Shown in pieces: positions 15,628 to 23,898 of a DNA stretch of 64,000 nt (its first letter is position 1; each line of letters opens with the position of its first letter). Below the pieces are notes generated by a model. It worked only from the letters and a program-made list of their open reading frames with translations, ran no database searches and was not told where the DNA came from. Both the position numbers and the translations under genes were made by a program. Source of the DNA: Nocardiopsis alborubida (GTDB lineage Bacteria > Actinomycetota > Actinomycetes > Streptosporangiales > Streptosporangiaceae); the NCBI RefSeq assembly GCF_012396365.1, contig NZ_JAAXPG010000024.1, forward strand, positions 53,934 through 117,933, in the 5' to 3' direction.

Positions 15628-17721
15628 TCACCGCAGGAGCTTGTCCGCCGTGACCGGCAGGTCCCGCACCCTGGTCCCCGTGGCGTGGTGGACGGCGTTG
15701 GCCACCGCCGCGGCGGTGCCCACGATGCCGATCTCACCCGCGCCCCGCGACCCCATGGGGGTGGCTCGGGGGTCCTCCTCGTCCAGCCACTCCGCCCGCA
15801 GGTCTCCCACGTCGGCGTTGGTGGGTATGTGGTACTCGGCGAAGTCGCCGTTGGCGATGTGGCCGTACCGCGGATCCCGGAAGCTCTCCTCGTGCAGCGC
15901 CATCGACAGGCCCATGACCATCCCGCCGAGGAACTGCGAGCGCGCTGTTCTCGGGTTGACCACCCGGCCGATGGAGAACAGGCCGTACATGCGCGGCACC
16001 CGGACCTCACCCGTGTCCGCGTTCACCCGTGCCTCGACGAAGTGCGCACCGAAGGAGTAGACCGAGTACGACTCGTCGACGGTGTCCTCCGCCGCGCTGG
16101 CGCTGGCCTCCGCGCCCGGTGCCGGGGAGTCCCCGTGCCGGTCGCGGAAGGCCCGGGCGGCGGCCACGACGGCCGTCCCCCAGGAACTGGTCCCGCTGGA
16201 GCCGCCCGCGACGGAGGCCGACGGGAAGGCGGTGTCGCCGATGCGCAGCCGGATGTCGGAGGCGGGCAGGCCCAGCGCGTCGGCGGCGATCTGGGTGAGC
16301 GCGGTCCAGGCCCCGGTGCCGATGTCCACCGCGCCGATGGACACCTCGTAACGGCCGTCCTCGCCGTAGCGGACGTGGGCCACCGACCCGGGGTTGAACA
16401 GGTGCGGGTAGCTCGCCGAGGCCACGCCGGTGCCCACCAGCCAGTCCCCCTCCCGGCGGACTCCGGGCCGGGGGTCGCGCCCGTGCCAGCCGAAGCGCTC
16501 CGCGCCCTCGCGCAGGCACCGGACCAGGCGCCGGTCCGACCACGGGGAGCCGCTCTGCGGGTCGGTCTCGGGCTCGTTGCGCACGCGCAGCTCGATCGGG
16601 TCGACGCCGCAGGCCTGGGCGAGTTCGTCCATGGCGGCCTCGGCCGCGTACGCTCCCGGGCACTCGCCGGGGGCGCGCATCCAGAAGTTGACCGGCACGT
16701 CCAGGGGCGCGATCCGGTGGGTGGTGCGGCGGTTCGGAGCGGCGTACATCCACCGTGAGCACATCGCGCTGTTCTCGGTGAACTCCTTGATGGCGGCGGT
16801 CTGTTCCACGGAGTCGTGGATGATCGCGGACAGGCGCCCGTCGCGGTCGGCGCCCAGGCGCAGCCGCTGGATGGTGGGCGTGCGGTAGCCCACCAGGCAG
16901 AACATCTGCTGGCGGGTCAGCGCGAACTTGACCGGCCGCCCGGGCAGGGCGCGGGCGGCCATCGCGGCCAGGACGTCGTGCGCGTGCGCCTCACCCTTGG
17001 AGCCGAAGCCGCCGCCGACGTGGGGCGCGACCACCCGGACCCGTTCGGGGTCGAGCCCGAACACCCCGGCCACGGAGGCGCGGACCACGTGCACGCCCTG
17101 GGTGGAGTCGTAGAGGGTGAGGTCGCCGGTGGCCTCCTCCCACAGGGCCGTGGTGGTGTGCGGCTCCATGGGGTTGTTGTGCTCGGTGGGCGTGCTGTAG
17201 GTCTGGTCGACCACGACCTCTGCGGCGGCCAGGGCCGCGTCGGGGTCGCCCTGCTCGGTGTCGGACGCGGGCCCCTCGTCGTCCTCGCCCACGGGCCGGT
17301 AGAGGCCCTGGTGGTCGGCGGTGAGCACCACGTCGTGCGCGGAGCGCTCGTAGTCCACCCGCACGAGTCCGGCCGCCTGGCGGGCGGTCTCGGGGGTGTC
17401 GGCCACGACCGCGGCGACGAACTGGCCGTGGAAGGACACCTCGTGCGACTGCAGGACCGCGAACTCGCGGTCCTCGGTGTCGGCGAGGCGTTCGGCGTTG
17501 TCCGGGGTCAGGACGGCGTGTACTCCGGCCAGCGCCCGGGCGACGGAGGTGTCGACCGCGGTGACGCGCCCGCGCGCGACGGTGGACAGCACCGGGTGCA
17601 GGTACAGGGGGTCGGCGAGCGGGTGCTCGTAGGCGTAGGGCGCCCGTCCGGTGACCTTGTCGGCGCCCTCCAGGCGGGTCAGCGGCTGGCCCATGGCCCG
17701 CGGATCCAGCGTCCCGGTCAT
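15628..17721 (-). CDS. paoC: Aldehyde oxidoreductase, molybdenum cofactor-binding subunit
   Basis: 697 residues of the xanthine dehydrogenase family large subunit, closest in layout to E. coli PaoC (YagR). Visible motifs are HVGGGFGSKGEAHAHDV (molybdopterin contact), RAPGECPGAYAAEAAMDELA, GAVDIGTGAWTALTQI, and near the end GSRGAGEIGIVGTAAAVANA, which carries the catalytic Glu of the family. With the two upstream subunits it should oxidise aldehydes using molybdenum, FeS clusters and FAD. The ATG at 17721 overlaps the paoB stop as ATGA, so translation is coupled. No Moco-inserting chaperone (PaoD/XdhC) lies in this window. Confidence 0.88.
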   Translation of the reverse strand: MTGTLDPRAMGQPLTRLEGADKVTGRAPYAYEHPLADPLYLHPVLSTVARGRVTAVDTSVARALAGVHAVLTPDNAERLADTEDREFAVLQSHEVSFHGQFVAAVVADTPETARQAAGLVRVDYERSAHDVVLTADHQGLYRPVGEDDEGPASDTEQGDPDAALAAAEVVVDQTYSTPTEHNNPMEPHTTTALWEEATGDLTLYDSTQGVHVVRASVAGVFGLDPERVRVVAPHVGGGFGSKGEAHAHDVLAAMAARALPGRPVKFALTRQQMFCLVGYRTPTIQRLRLGADRDGRLSAIIHDSVEQTAAIKEFTENSAMCSRWMYAAPNRRTTHRIAPLDVPVNFWMRAPGECPGAYAAEAAMDELAQACGVDPIELRVRNEPETDPQSGSPWSDRRLVRCLREGAERFGWHGRDPRPGVRREGDWLVGTGVASASYPHLFNPGSVAHVRYGEDGRYEVSIGAVDIGTGAWTALTQIAADALGLPASDIRLRIGDTAFPSASVAGGSSGTSSWGTAVVAAARAFRDRHGDSPAPGAEASASAAEDTVDESYSVYSFGAHFVEARVNADTGEVRVPRMYGLFSIGRVVNPRTARSQFLGGMVMGLSMALHEESFRDPRYGHIANGDFAEYHIPTNADVGDLRAEWLDEEDPRATPMGSRGAGEIGIVGTAAAVANAVHHATGTRVRDLPVTADKLLR

Positions 17722-18710
17722 CGTGCCTCCTCGGCGGTCAGGTCGCGCAGGGTCGCTGCGAGGGCGTTGACGGCCATGGGGACCTTGAAGGCGTTGTCCG
17801 GGCCGGTGGCGGCGTCGGCGAGTTCGCTCCGGGCGGCCTCACGGAAGGCCTCCTCGGTGGCCGGTCCCCCGCGCAGCGCCTCCTCGGCTCGGCCGGCGCG
17901 CCAGGGCGCGTGCGCCAGGCCGCCGAAGGCCACGCGCACGTCCTCGACGGTGCCGTCCACCACGCGCAGCGCCGCGGCCACCGACACCAGGGCGAAGGCG
18001 TAGGAGGCGCGGTCGCGCACCTTGCGGTAGGCCGAGCGGGCGGCCAGGGGCAGGTGGGGCAGGTCGACGGCGGTGATGAGGTCGCCGTGCTCCAGGACGG
18101 TGTCGCGCTGGGGCCGGTCCCCTGGAAGGCGGTGCAGGCCGGGCATGTCCACGGTGCGCTCCCCGCCGGGGCCCAGCACGTGGACCCGGGCGCCCAGGGC
18201 GGTCAGGGCGACCGCCATGTCGGAGGGGTGGGTGGCCACGCAGTGCTCGGAGGTGCCCAGGACGGCGTTGTAGCGGCCGTAGCCCTCGATCGCGGAGCAG
18301 CCCGTGCCGGGTTCGCGCTTGTTGCAGGGCATGGCGGTGTTCTGGAAGTACACGCACCGGGTGCGCTGGAGGAGGTTGCCGCCCGTGGTGGCGGCGTTGC
18401 GCAGCTGGCCGGAGGCGCCCGCCAGCAGGGCCTGGGAGAGGACGGGGTAGCTCCGGCGCACCCCGGGGTGGGCGGCCAGGTCGCTGTTGGGCACGGCGGC
18501 GCCCACGCGCAGGCCGCCGTCGGGCAGTTCCTCGATCCGGTGGCTGAGCAGGTCTCGCACGTCCACGAGGGAGGTGGGCTCGGCGATGCCGAGCTTCATG
18601 TGGTCGACCAGGTTGGTGCCCCCGCCGATGTAGGAGGCCCCGGGGTCGCCCGCGACGGCGGTGACGGCCGCGGCGGCCTCGGCGGGACGGGTGTAGTGGA
18701 AGGGTTTCAC
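17718..18710 (-). CDS. paoB: Aldehyde oxidoreductase, FAD-binding subunit with extra FeS cysteines
   Basis: 330 residues. FAD-binding motifs are IGGGTNLVDHMKLG (28-41) and TTGGNLLQRTRC. The stretch CVYFQNTAMPCNKREPGTGC plus a later EHC supplies the four cysteines that bind the additional [4Fe-4S] cluster peculiar to PaoB-type subunits, which separates this enzyme from ordinary xanthine dehydrogenase. It passes electrons from the 2Fe-2S subunit to FAD. The GTG at 18710 overlaps the paoA stop as GTGA, and its own stop overlaps paoC. Confidence 0.87.
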   Translation of the reverse strand: MKPFHYTRPAEAAAAVTAVAGDPGASYIGGGTNLVDHMKLGIAEPTSLVDVRDLLSHRIEELPDGGLRVGAAVPNSDLAAHPGVRRSYPVLSQALLAGASGQLRNAATTGGNLLQRTRCVYFQNTAMPCNKREPGTGCSAIEGYGRYNAVLGTSEHCVATHPSDMAVALTALGARVHVLGPGGERTVDMPGLHRLPGDRPQRDTVLEHGDLITAVDLPHLPLAARSAYRKVRDRASYAFALVSVAAALRVVDGTVEDVRVAFGGLAHAPWRAGRAEEALRGGPATEEAFREAARSELADAATGPDNAFKVPMAVNALAATLRDLTAEEAR

Positions 18711-19210
18711 CGGGCGGCCTCCCGGATCGCGGCGACGATGTTGACGTAGGCGCCGCAGCGGCACAGGTTGCCGCTCATGCGCTCGCGGATCTCGTCGTCG
18801 TCGAGGCTGACCGGCGCGTCGAGGTCCTCGGTGACGTGGCTGGGCCAGTCGGCGGCGGCCTCCTCCAGCATGCCCACGGCCGAGCAGACCTGGCCGGGCG
18901 TGCAGTAGCCGCACTGGAAGCCGTCGTGCTCGACGAAGGCGCGGGCGACGGGGTGCAGCCGCCCCTCCCCGGCGAGACCGGCGGCGGTGGTGACACTGGC
19001 GCCGTCGTGCGCGACCGCGAAGGTCAGGCAGGACACGACGCGGCGGCCCTCCAGCAGGACCGTGCAGGCCCCGCACTGGCCGTGGTCGCAGCCCTTCTTG
19101 GGCGAGGTGACGCCCAGCCGGTCGCGCAGCGCGTCCAGCAGGGTGGTGCGTGTGTCGACGGTGAGCTCGCGTTTCTCCCCGTCGACGTGCAGTGTGATCG
19201 TGGCCTCCAC
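18707..19210 (-). CDS. paoA: Aldehyde oxidoreductase, 2Fe-2S subunit
   Basis: 167 residues with the standard two-domain FeS subunit. The plant-type ferredoxin cluster is CDHGQCGACTVLLEGRRVVSC (cysteines at about residues 41, 46, 49, 61), and the all-helical domain has QCGYCTPGQ and NLCRCGAY. It carries electrons from the molybdenum site. The GTG at 19210 is preceded by GAGGAAGGG; longer frames upstream are not family-like. I see no Tat signal at this start, unlike periplasmic E. coli PaoA, so the enzyme may be cytoplasmic. It is the first gene of the three-gene operon. Confidence 0.88.
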   Translation of the reverse strand: MEATITLHVDGEKRELTVDTRTTLLDALRDRLGVTSPKKGCDHGQCGACTVLLEGRRVVSCLTFAVAHDGASVTTAAGLAGEGRLHPVARAFVEHDGFQCGYCTPGQVCSAVGMLEEAAADWPSHVTEDLDAPVSLDDDEIRERMSGNLCRCGAYVNIVAAIREAAR

Positions 19211-19294
19211 CGGCAGTGCCCTTCCTCGTGTGTGGGTCGGTGTCCTGCGTGCCGCCGTCCACGCGGCCCGCCCGGCGCACCGCGCCAGGGACTC

Positions 19295-19309
19295 GTCACA
19301 GTCTGTGAC
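19295..19309. promoter_or_regulatory. Candidate operator upstream of paoABC
   Basis: GTCACAG-T-CTGTGAC is a perfect 15-bp palindrome about 85 bases upstream of the paoA start in an otherwise featureless region. No regulator gene is adjacent, so the binding protein is unknown. Confidence 0.4.
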
Positions 19310-19550
19310 AGTGGCGGGGCTCCCGGAAGCCGACACGGCGCGGGGCCGGGAAGCGGCGTCCGGGGAGCCGCCACTCAGGCGCGTAACCCCGAGGGGAACG
19401 GCTAAACACCCGGTGCCCGCGCGTGCGGGACGGGTCAGCCGTCCTCGACGGGGGTCAGGCCGAGCGGCCGGTCCGACGCCCGCGGGTGCGGACGGCCGGG
19501 CGGGGAGAACGGGCCGGGCGGGAGGGCGGTTTCAGCCCGGCGGAGCGGCC

Positions 19551-19613
19551 CCGGCCGGATGCGGAACCCGGCCGTGGGCGGAACCAGGCCGGGTGCGGAT
19601 CCGGCCGGGGGGC
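19551..19613. repeat. 17-bp imperfect tandem repeat, 3 units plus a partial
   Basis: Units start at 19551, 19568 and 19585 (CCGGCCGGATGCGGAAC, CCGGCCGTGGGCGGAAC, CAGGCCGGGTGCGGATC), followed by a partial fourth. It lies just beyond the stop of the gene at 19624-20184 and may act in its 3' end. Confidence 0.6.
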
Positions 19614-19623
19614 GCGCAAAGGG

Positions 19624-20184
19624 TCAGGGGGTCCTGCCTGTGCGGGCGATCAGGCGGTCCTGCGGGCTCGCGTCGGGCCCGACCCCGACGGGTGCGCCGA
19701 ACATCGGTCCCGGGCCGAGGTCCTGGTCGCTGAGCCAGGCGTGGACCTCCTTGACCAGGTCGGGGTCGAGGCGTTCGTCGGTGCCCAGGGCGCGTGCCAG
19801 GTCCCAGGCGTGCACCGTCAGGTCGAAGGTCATCTGCCACAGGTAGAGTTCGGCGGGCGCGTCACCGAAGGACAGGTGCACCGTACTCTCCAGGGAGGAC
19901 GGCGCCAGCCATGCGGTGCGGGCCTCGCGGGAGGCGACCTCCCAGGTGGTGATGGGCTCCTCGCCCAGGTTGTCGCCGTCGAGGCGGTCGCCGACCTCAT
20001 CGATCCGCGCGCCGTCCAGCAGGAGCGGCGTCCACAGCTGTTCGGTGGTCAGGTGGTTGACCAGGTCGTGCACGTCCCAGTCGGCGCACGGCGTGGGCAG
20101 CGCCCAGTCCGTCAGCTTGACCTCGCGGACCCGCCGGTCGAACTCCCCCATCGCGGTGCCGTGCAGTTCGGTCAGGTGTGCCAT
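19624..20184 (-). CDS. TIGR03086-type DinB/mycothiol-dependent isomerase-like protein
   Basis: 186 residues of the DinB-like four-helix superfamily. The N-terminal helix LTELHGTAMGEFDRRV is followed by TPCADWDVHDLVNHL, and a later helix is TFDLTVHAWDLARALG. These His residues are the metal-ligand positions of the maleylpyruvate isomerase/TIGR03086 group. Members often use mycothiol, an actinobacterial thiol, but this protein's reaction is unknown. The ATG at 20184 has a G-rich ribosome-binding site about five bases upstream. Confidence 0.8.
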   Translation of the reverse strand: MAHLTELHGTAMGEFDRRVREVKLTDWALPTPCADWDVHDLVNHLTTEQLWTPLLLDGARIDEVGDRLDGDNLGEEPITTWEVASREARTAWLAPSSLESTVHLSFGDAPAELYLWQMTFDLTVHAWDLARALGTDERLDPDLVKEVHAWLSDQDLGPGPMFGAPVGVGPDASPQDRLIARTGRTP

Positions 20185-20333
20185 GAGTGTCCCCCGGGAC
20201 GTAAGTAGCGGTTCTGCGCCGGTCCCCTACCCGTGCCGTCGGGGGGGCGAATCCGCCCGCGGGGGCGTCCGGCCGCGGGCGGAGGCCGGGGTCCGGTCGC
20301 CGCCGCGGCCGGGTCCCGCACCCGGGTGAGCGC

Positions 20334-20726
20334 CTACCGCGGCTCGGACGCGATCTGGACCAGGTTGCCGCAGGTGTCGTCGAGGACGGCGGTGGTGACC
20401 GGGCCCATCTCCAGAGGTTCCTGGGTGAAGCGGACGCCGAGGCCGCGCAGGCGCTGGTACTCCGCCCGCACGTCGTCGACGGCGAACTGGGCGAGCGGGA
20501 TGCCGTCCTTGACGAGGGCGTCGCGGTAGGGCCCGACGGCCGGGTGTCCGGCGGGTTCGAGGAGGAGTTCGGTGCCGTCGGGGTCGTCGGGCGAGACGAC
20601 GGTCAGCCACCGGGCGCTGCCGCCCACCGGGACGTCGTGCTTCTTCACGAAGCCGAGGATCTCGGTGTAGAAGTGCTCGGCCTTGGCCTGGTCGTCGACG
20701 AAGATGCTGGTCAGGTGGATCTTCAC
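20334..20726 (-). CDS. VOC (glyoxalase/bleomycin resistance fold) protein
   Basis: 130 residues in two beta-alpha-beta-beta-beta modules. The first begins VKIHLTSIFVDDQAKAEHFYTE and contains WLTVVSP and TELLLEP; the second contains PLAQFAVDDVRAEYQRL and ends with CGNLVQIAS. The family includes antibiotic-binding proteins and metal-dependent lyases; the ligand is unknown. The GTG at 20726 overlaps the stop of the ArsR gene as GTGA and has GGAGGAGA upstream, so the two genes are co-translated. ArsR-VOC pairs are common in actinobacteria and suggest a small inducible detoxification unit. Confidence 0.85.
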   Translation of the reverse strand: MKIHLTSIFVDDQAKAEHFYTEILGFVKKHDVPVGGSARWLTVVSPDDPDGTELLLEPAGHPAVGPYRDALVKDGIPLAQFAVDDVRAEYQRLRGLGVRFTQEPLEMGPVTTAVLDDTCGNLVQIASEPR

Positions 20727-21034
20727 GGGTTGCTCTCCTCCGGTCCGGACGTGTCCGGCGCAAGCCATCGCTCGGCGATCCGCCGCAGCGGGGCCGTGTT
20801 GAGGTCGTGGAACTTGTAGCGGCCCTCGCGCCTGGTCTCGACGAGCCCGGCGGCCTCCAGCACGGCGAGGTGCTGGGAGACCGCCTGGCGCGAGATGCCG
20901 AGCTGGTGCTTCACGGCCAGCCGCGAGCAGATCTCGAACAGTGTCTGGCCGGACTTCTCCGTGAGTTCGTCGAGGATGGTTCGACGGGTCGGGTCGGCCA
21001 GGGCCTTGAAGAGGTCGTCTGCCACGACCACCAT
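20723..21034 (-). CDS. ArsR/SmtB-type winged-helix repressor
   Basis: 103 residues, close to the usual size. The segment ADDLFKALADPTRRTILDEL is the typical first helix pair, the recognition helix is ISRQAVSQHLAVLEAAGLV, and the wing follows as TRREGRYKFH. There is no Cys-x-Cys metal site, so it belongs to the non-metal class often paired with VOC or SRPBCC proteins. The ATG at 21034 was chosen; a TTG at 21043 would add three residues. An inverted repeat GCAAG-N6-CTTGC lies immediately upstream and is probably its own operator. Confidence 0.87.
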   Translation of the reverse strand: MVVVADDLFKALADPTRRTILDELTEKSGQTLFEICSRLAVKHQLGISRQAVSQHLAVLEAAGLVETRREGRYKFHDLNTAPLRRIAERWLAPDTSGPEESNP

Positions 21035-21039
21035 GATAG

Positions 21040-21055
21040 GCAAGCATCCACTTGC
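21040..21055. promoter_or_regulatory. Candidate ArsR autoregulatory operator
   Basis: GCAAG-CATCCA-CTTGC, a 5-bp inverted repeat with a 6-bp spacer, lies 6 to 21 bases upstream of the arsR-type start, where bound repressor would block transcription of the ArsR-VOC operon. Confidence 0.5.
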
Positions 21056-21171
21056 ATGTCGAGCCGGGCGCGCCGTGTCCCGGATCGGTCCGCGCGGAGG
21101 CGGCGTCCGCGGAACAGGCCACCGGGGCCGACCTCACCTCACCGCCGGTCCGGCCCACCGGGCGGGGCGCG

Positions 21172-21807
21172 TCAGCCCTCCACGCGTTCGCGCAGGATCT
21201 CCACACCGTCGCCGGTGAGCTCGTCCAGGTGCGCGGAGCGTCCGGTCATCGCCATGATCAGGGCGAGCGTGCCACCGCGAACGAGCGGTCCGGTGCCGGA
21301 GGAGAACGGGCCGTCGGTGGCCTGGAGCCCCAACCCCTGGATCCGGCTCCTGGCGACGACGACCTGGTCCGAACCCCGGTAGTAGTCCGCCACGCGGGTC
21401 AGCGCGGCGATCGGACGGTCGCTGACGATGCCCAGGGGACGCCGGACGTCCTCTCCGTGGACGATCACCTCCCCCAGGATGGCGGGCTTGGGCAGGGGCG
21501 GCGAGGTCGTGCTCTCCACGATCCCCCGGAAGCGTGCGAGGGTATCGGCGCCGGAGGTCCCCATCTGCTCCGCCAGGCGCATCGCGACCTGGGCGTCGAA
21601 GTCGAACCGGCAGCGGACGACCCCGGCCAGCCACCGAAGGCCGTTGAGGGACGCCGACGACGTCAGGTGCGCGAGTACCTCGCGCACGGTCAGGCCCTCG
21701 CACAGCGACGGCGTCGCCCACTGCTCCCCGGTCAGCCCGGACAGGTCGTCGGCCAGCGCCGCCCGCTCCCCGTGGATCAGCGGCCACAGGTCCGCGCGGC
21801 CGCTCAT
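21172..21807 (-). CDS. TIGR03083/maleylpyruvate isomerase-like DinB protein
   Basis: 211 residues. The N-terminal helical domain contains ERAALADDLSGLTGEQWATPSL and TVREVLAHLTSSASL; the mid-region HGEDVRRPLG supplies the second conserved His. It belongs to the same superfamily as the protein at 19624-20184 but is only distantly similar. A mycothiol-dependent or metal-binding role is known for some members; none can be assigned here. The ATG at 21807 begins at the family N terminus. Confidence 0.8.
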   Translation of the reverse strand: MSGRADLWPLIHGERAALADDLSGLTGEQWATPSLCEGLTVREVLAHLTSSASLNGLRWLAGVVRCRFDFDAQVAMRLAEQMGTSGADTLARFRGIVESTTSPPLPKPAILGEVIVHGEDVRRPLGIVSDRPIAALTRVADYYRGSDQVVVARSRIQGLGLQATDGPFSSGTGPLVRGGTLALIMAMTGRSAHLDELTGDGVEILRERVEG

Positions 21808-22096
21808 CGGCGGTCTCCCCGGCGCGGGCGGGGTGTCGGTGACGTCATCGGGCCCTCCTCGGGGCGGGCTCTCGCCGTGTTCCTGCGATGGCGGGCGGAC
21901 GCCGGGATTATGGCCCGGGCCTGCGACAGTTCCGCGCCCCGTCGCCCACGGGCGCGCGGTGCTCGCGCCGCCCGCATCGCCGGGTCAGGCATCGGCTTCG
22001 TGAACGCGCACACCTTCGGGCACGCGCGCGGCTTCACTGAGAACGTCGCCCGGCACACGCGTACCTTCCGCCCAGGCAGGGCAGTGAACCGATCCT

Positions 22097-22972
22097 CTAC
22101 CCGTCGGCGACAGCCTTCCCGAGGAGCAACGTGAGGATCGACCCGGCATGTGTCCACAGGAGGGCACCGCCAGCCTCCGGAACGACATGGTGACGGGCGC
22201 CGGGCATACGGGCGGCGAGCCGTACACCGCCGTCGGGCGAGTGGCCGGTGTCCCGCCCGCCGTACCAGATGTCGACCGGGACGGTGATCGCGTCGAGGGA
22301 GAACGGCCACCGCCCCATCGCCAGGACCGTGTCGCGAGCGTAACCAGCAGCACCTTGAGCAAATGCCTCGGTCAGGGCCCTGCGGTAGCCAGCCGCGAAA
22401 TCGGGATCCTGGTACACGGCAAGGTCGCACTCCGGGCTCCCGGTCATGACCATGTCCCACATCGCGTCCGCGGTGAAGCCCGCGAAGAACTCCTCGGCGC
22501 CGACCGGATCACGAGCGGTCCATTCGACGAGACCGCGCAGGTCCGCGTCCAGAACAGGAGCGAACTCCGGCGCGGCGACCTCGTCGGCGCCGGAGACGAG
22601 CGCCAGCGCCGAGGCGATTCCCTCCGCGGCACAGGCGAGGGCGAACGGCGCACCTTGGGAATTGCCGACCACGAACGGCCGCCCCAACCCCCGCTGCGCG
22701 CAGAGTTGACGTACATCCCCAGCGAAGTCGGAAAAGGTCCGCCCAGGTGCGGGCGTCGAGGCGCCAAGGCCCGGACGATCCACGGAGACAAGCCGCACTC
22801 CAAGGGCCTCGACGACACCCGCACCGAACCCGAGCCGTCGACTGGTGGCCGCCCCCGGACACAACAGGACCGGCACTCCGTCCAACGGCCCCCACTCGGC
22901 CCAGCCGAGCAACCGCCCATCAGGGAGAGCGCTCTCGCCCAGCCGGACAGGAACATCGATGTATCCAGCCAT
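22097..22972 (-). CDS. Alpha/beta-fold hydrolase
   Basis: 291 residues. The nucleophile elbow is VVGNSQGAPFA with Ser in G-N-S-Q-G, the oxyanion strand is VLLCPGAATSRR, and the acid region is DIWYGGRDTGHSPDGG. A His near the end (WTHAGS) could complete the triad. It resembles general esterase or epoxide-hydrolase-like proteins; the substrate is unknown. The start is uncertain: ATG 22972 gives the best fit to family N termini, while ATG 22984 would add four residues. Codon bias is slightly weaker than in its neighbours. Confidence 0.82.
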   Translation of the reverse strand: MAGYIDVPVRLGESALPDGRLLGWAEWGPLDGVPVLLCPGAATSRRLGFGAGVVEALGVRLVSVDRPGLGASTPAPGRTFSDFAGDVRQLCAQRGLGRPFVVGNSQGAPFALACAAEGIASALALVSGADEVAAPEFAPVLDADLRGLVEWTARDPVGAEEFFAGFTADAMWDMVMTGSPECDLAVYQDPDFAAGYRRALTEAFAQGAAGYARDTVLAMGRWPFSLDAITVPVDIWYGGRDTGHSPDGGVRLAARMPGARHHVVPEAGGALLWTHAGSILTLLLGKAVADG

Positions 22973-23061
22973 GATCAGCAGCATGGCCGCGGCCAGGCCC
23001 TCCCGCAACTGAGATTCACCTTGCCCCCGAACGGGGCGGAGCGACCACGGCGCGAGGAGCC

Positions 23062-23616
23062 TCACTCACCTCGCGCCTCTTCCTCCGCGTAGGGCCTGAA
23101 GAGCACGTCGCGTTCCGTCCACGACTCGTCGAGCAGCTCACTGCGCACCCCGCCCCGGACGATTCCCAGAAGAAGGTCGGTGGTGAGCAGGTCGTACCTC
23201 TCCCACACGTCGCCGTTGCGGTCCGAGACCCGGATCGGGTACGAACCGGCCGCCGACTCGGGTGAGGCCTGCCAGTAGAGCGTGACCCCCGTGCCCGTCG
23301 AGGCCCAGGGCAGCAGCCTGGAACCAGGGGTGAGGTCGTCCGGCGGCCCCACGACCTCGTCCTCGAACAGGTCCCGGAGCTGTTCGGACTCCAGGTCCGA
23401 CCGTTCGAGGTCGACGTGCCTGAGACCGGGGCCGGGCGCGGGAACGCAGAGCCTCACATAACCCAGCCAGAGTCCGCCGCCCCCCGCGTCGAGGAGCTCG
23501 CGGTAGTCCTGCGGCACGGACGCCCCGATCCGGTGCCCGACCCGCTCCCAGTCGAACCGGCCGGACAGCGGTGCGAGACGCGCCGTTTCGATCAGCCGCT
23601 GAACACTGGTCGTCAT
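23062..23616 (-). CDS. SMI1/KNR4 (SUKH) family protein
   Basis: 184 residues. The SUKH signature is seen as FDWERVGHRIGASVPQDYRELLDAGGGG near the start and LLPWASTGTGVTLYWQA in the middle. In bacteria this superfamily contains many immunity proteins of polymorphic toxin systems, but stand-alone housekeeping members are frequent. No toxin gene is adjacent, so an immunity role is only a possibility. The ATG at 23616 is preceded by GAGGAAGG. The hydrolase gene follows about 90 bases downstream on the same strand. Confidence 0.8.
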   Translation of the reverse strand: MTTSVQRLIETARLAPLSGRFDWERVGHRIGASVPQDYRELLDAGGGGLWLGYVRLCVPAPGPGLRHVDLERSDLESEQLRDLFEDEVVGPPDDLTPGSRLLPWASTGTGVTLYWQASPESAAGSYPIRVSDRNGDVWERYDLLTTDLLLGIVRGGVRSELLDESWTERDVLFRPYAEEEARGE

Positions 23617-23898
23617 GCGGGCGCCTTCCTCGGGGTCGCTGGGAATCCGTCCGGGAGCGTGTGAGCCCTCCGGAGGTTCAAGGATCCCTTTGGCCTGCCC
23701 TGACCCTCCGGGGAGACACGCCGACGGGCTTCCCCTGCGAGGTCACTCCGGAAGCCCGATCGGGTGAAGACGCATCAATATCACACTCCGGGGTAGCGCA
23801 ACAGACAGAGACAAGGAACGTGCTCCGTTCGTCATCATCCGCCTGGCGGTGGGCTGACCGACCGGGACACGGGACCGACAGACGAGGAGGAAACCGCC

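Larger units (their letters stand above)
19211..19623. other. Intergenic region of 413 bp upstream of paoABC
   Basis: It contains the palindrome at 19295-19309 and the 17-bp tandem repeat at 19551-19613. I see no gene in it; possible reading frames have poor codon bias. Confidence 0.5.

Noticed and set aside
23062..23616. Immunity gene of a toxin system
   Set aside because: The SMI1/KNR4 fold allows it, but no toxin, secretion or second immunity gene lies nearby, so no defence or competition system is claimed.
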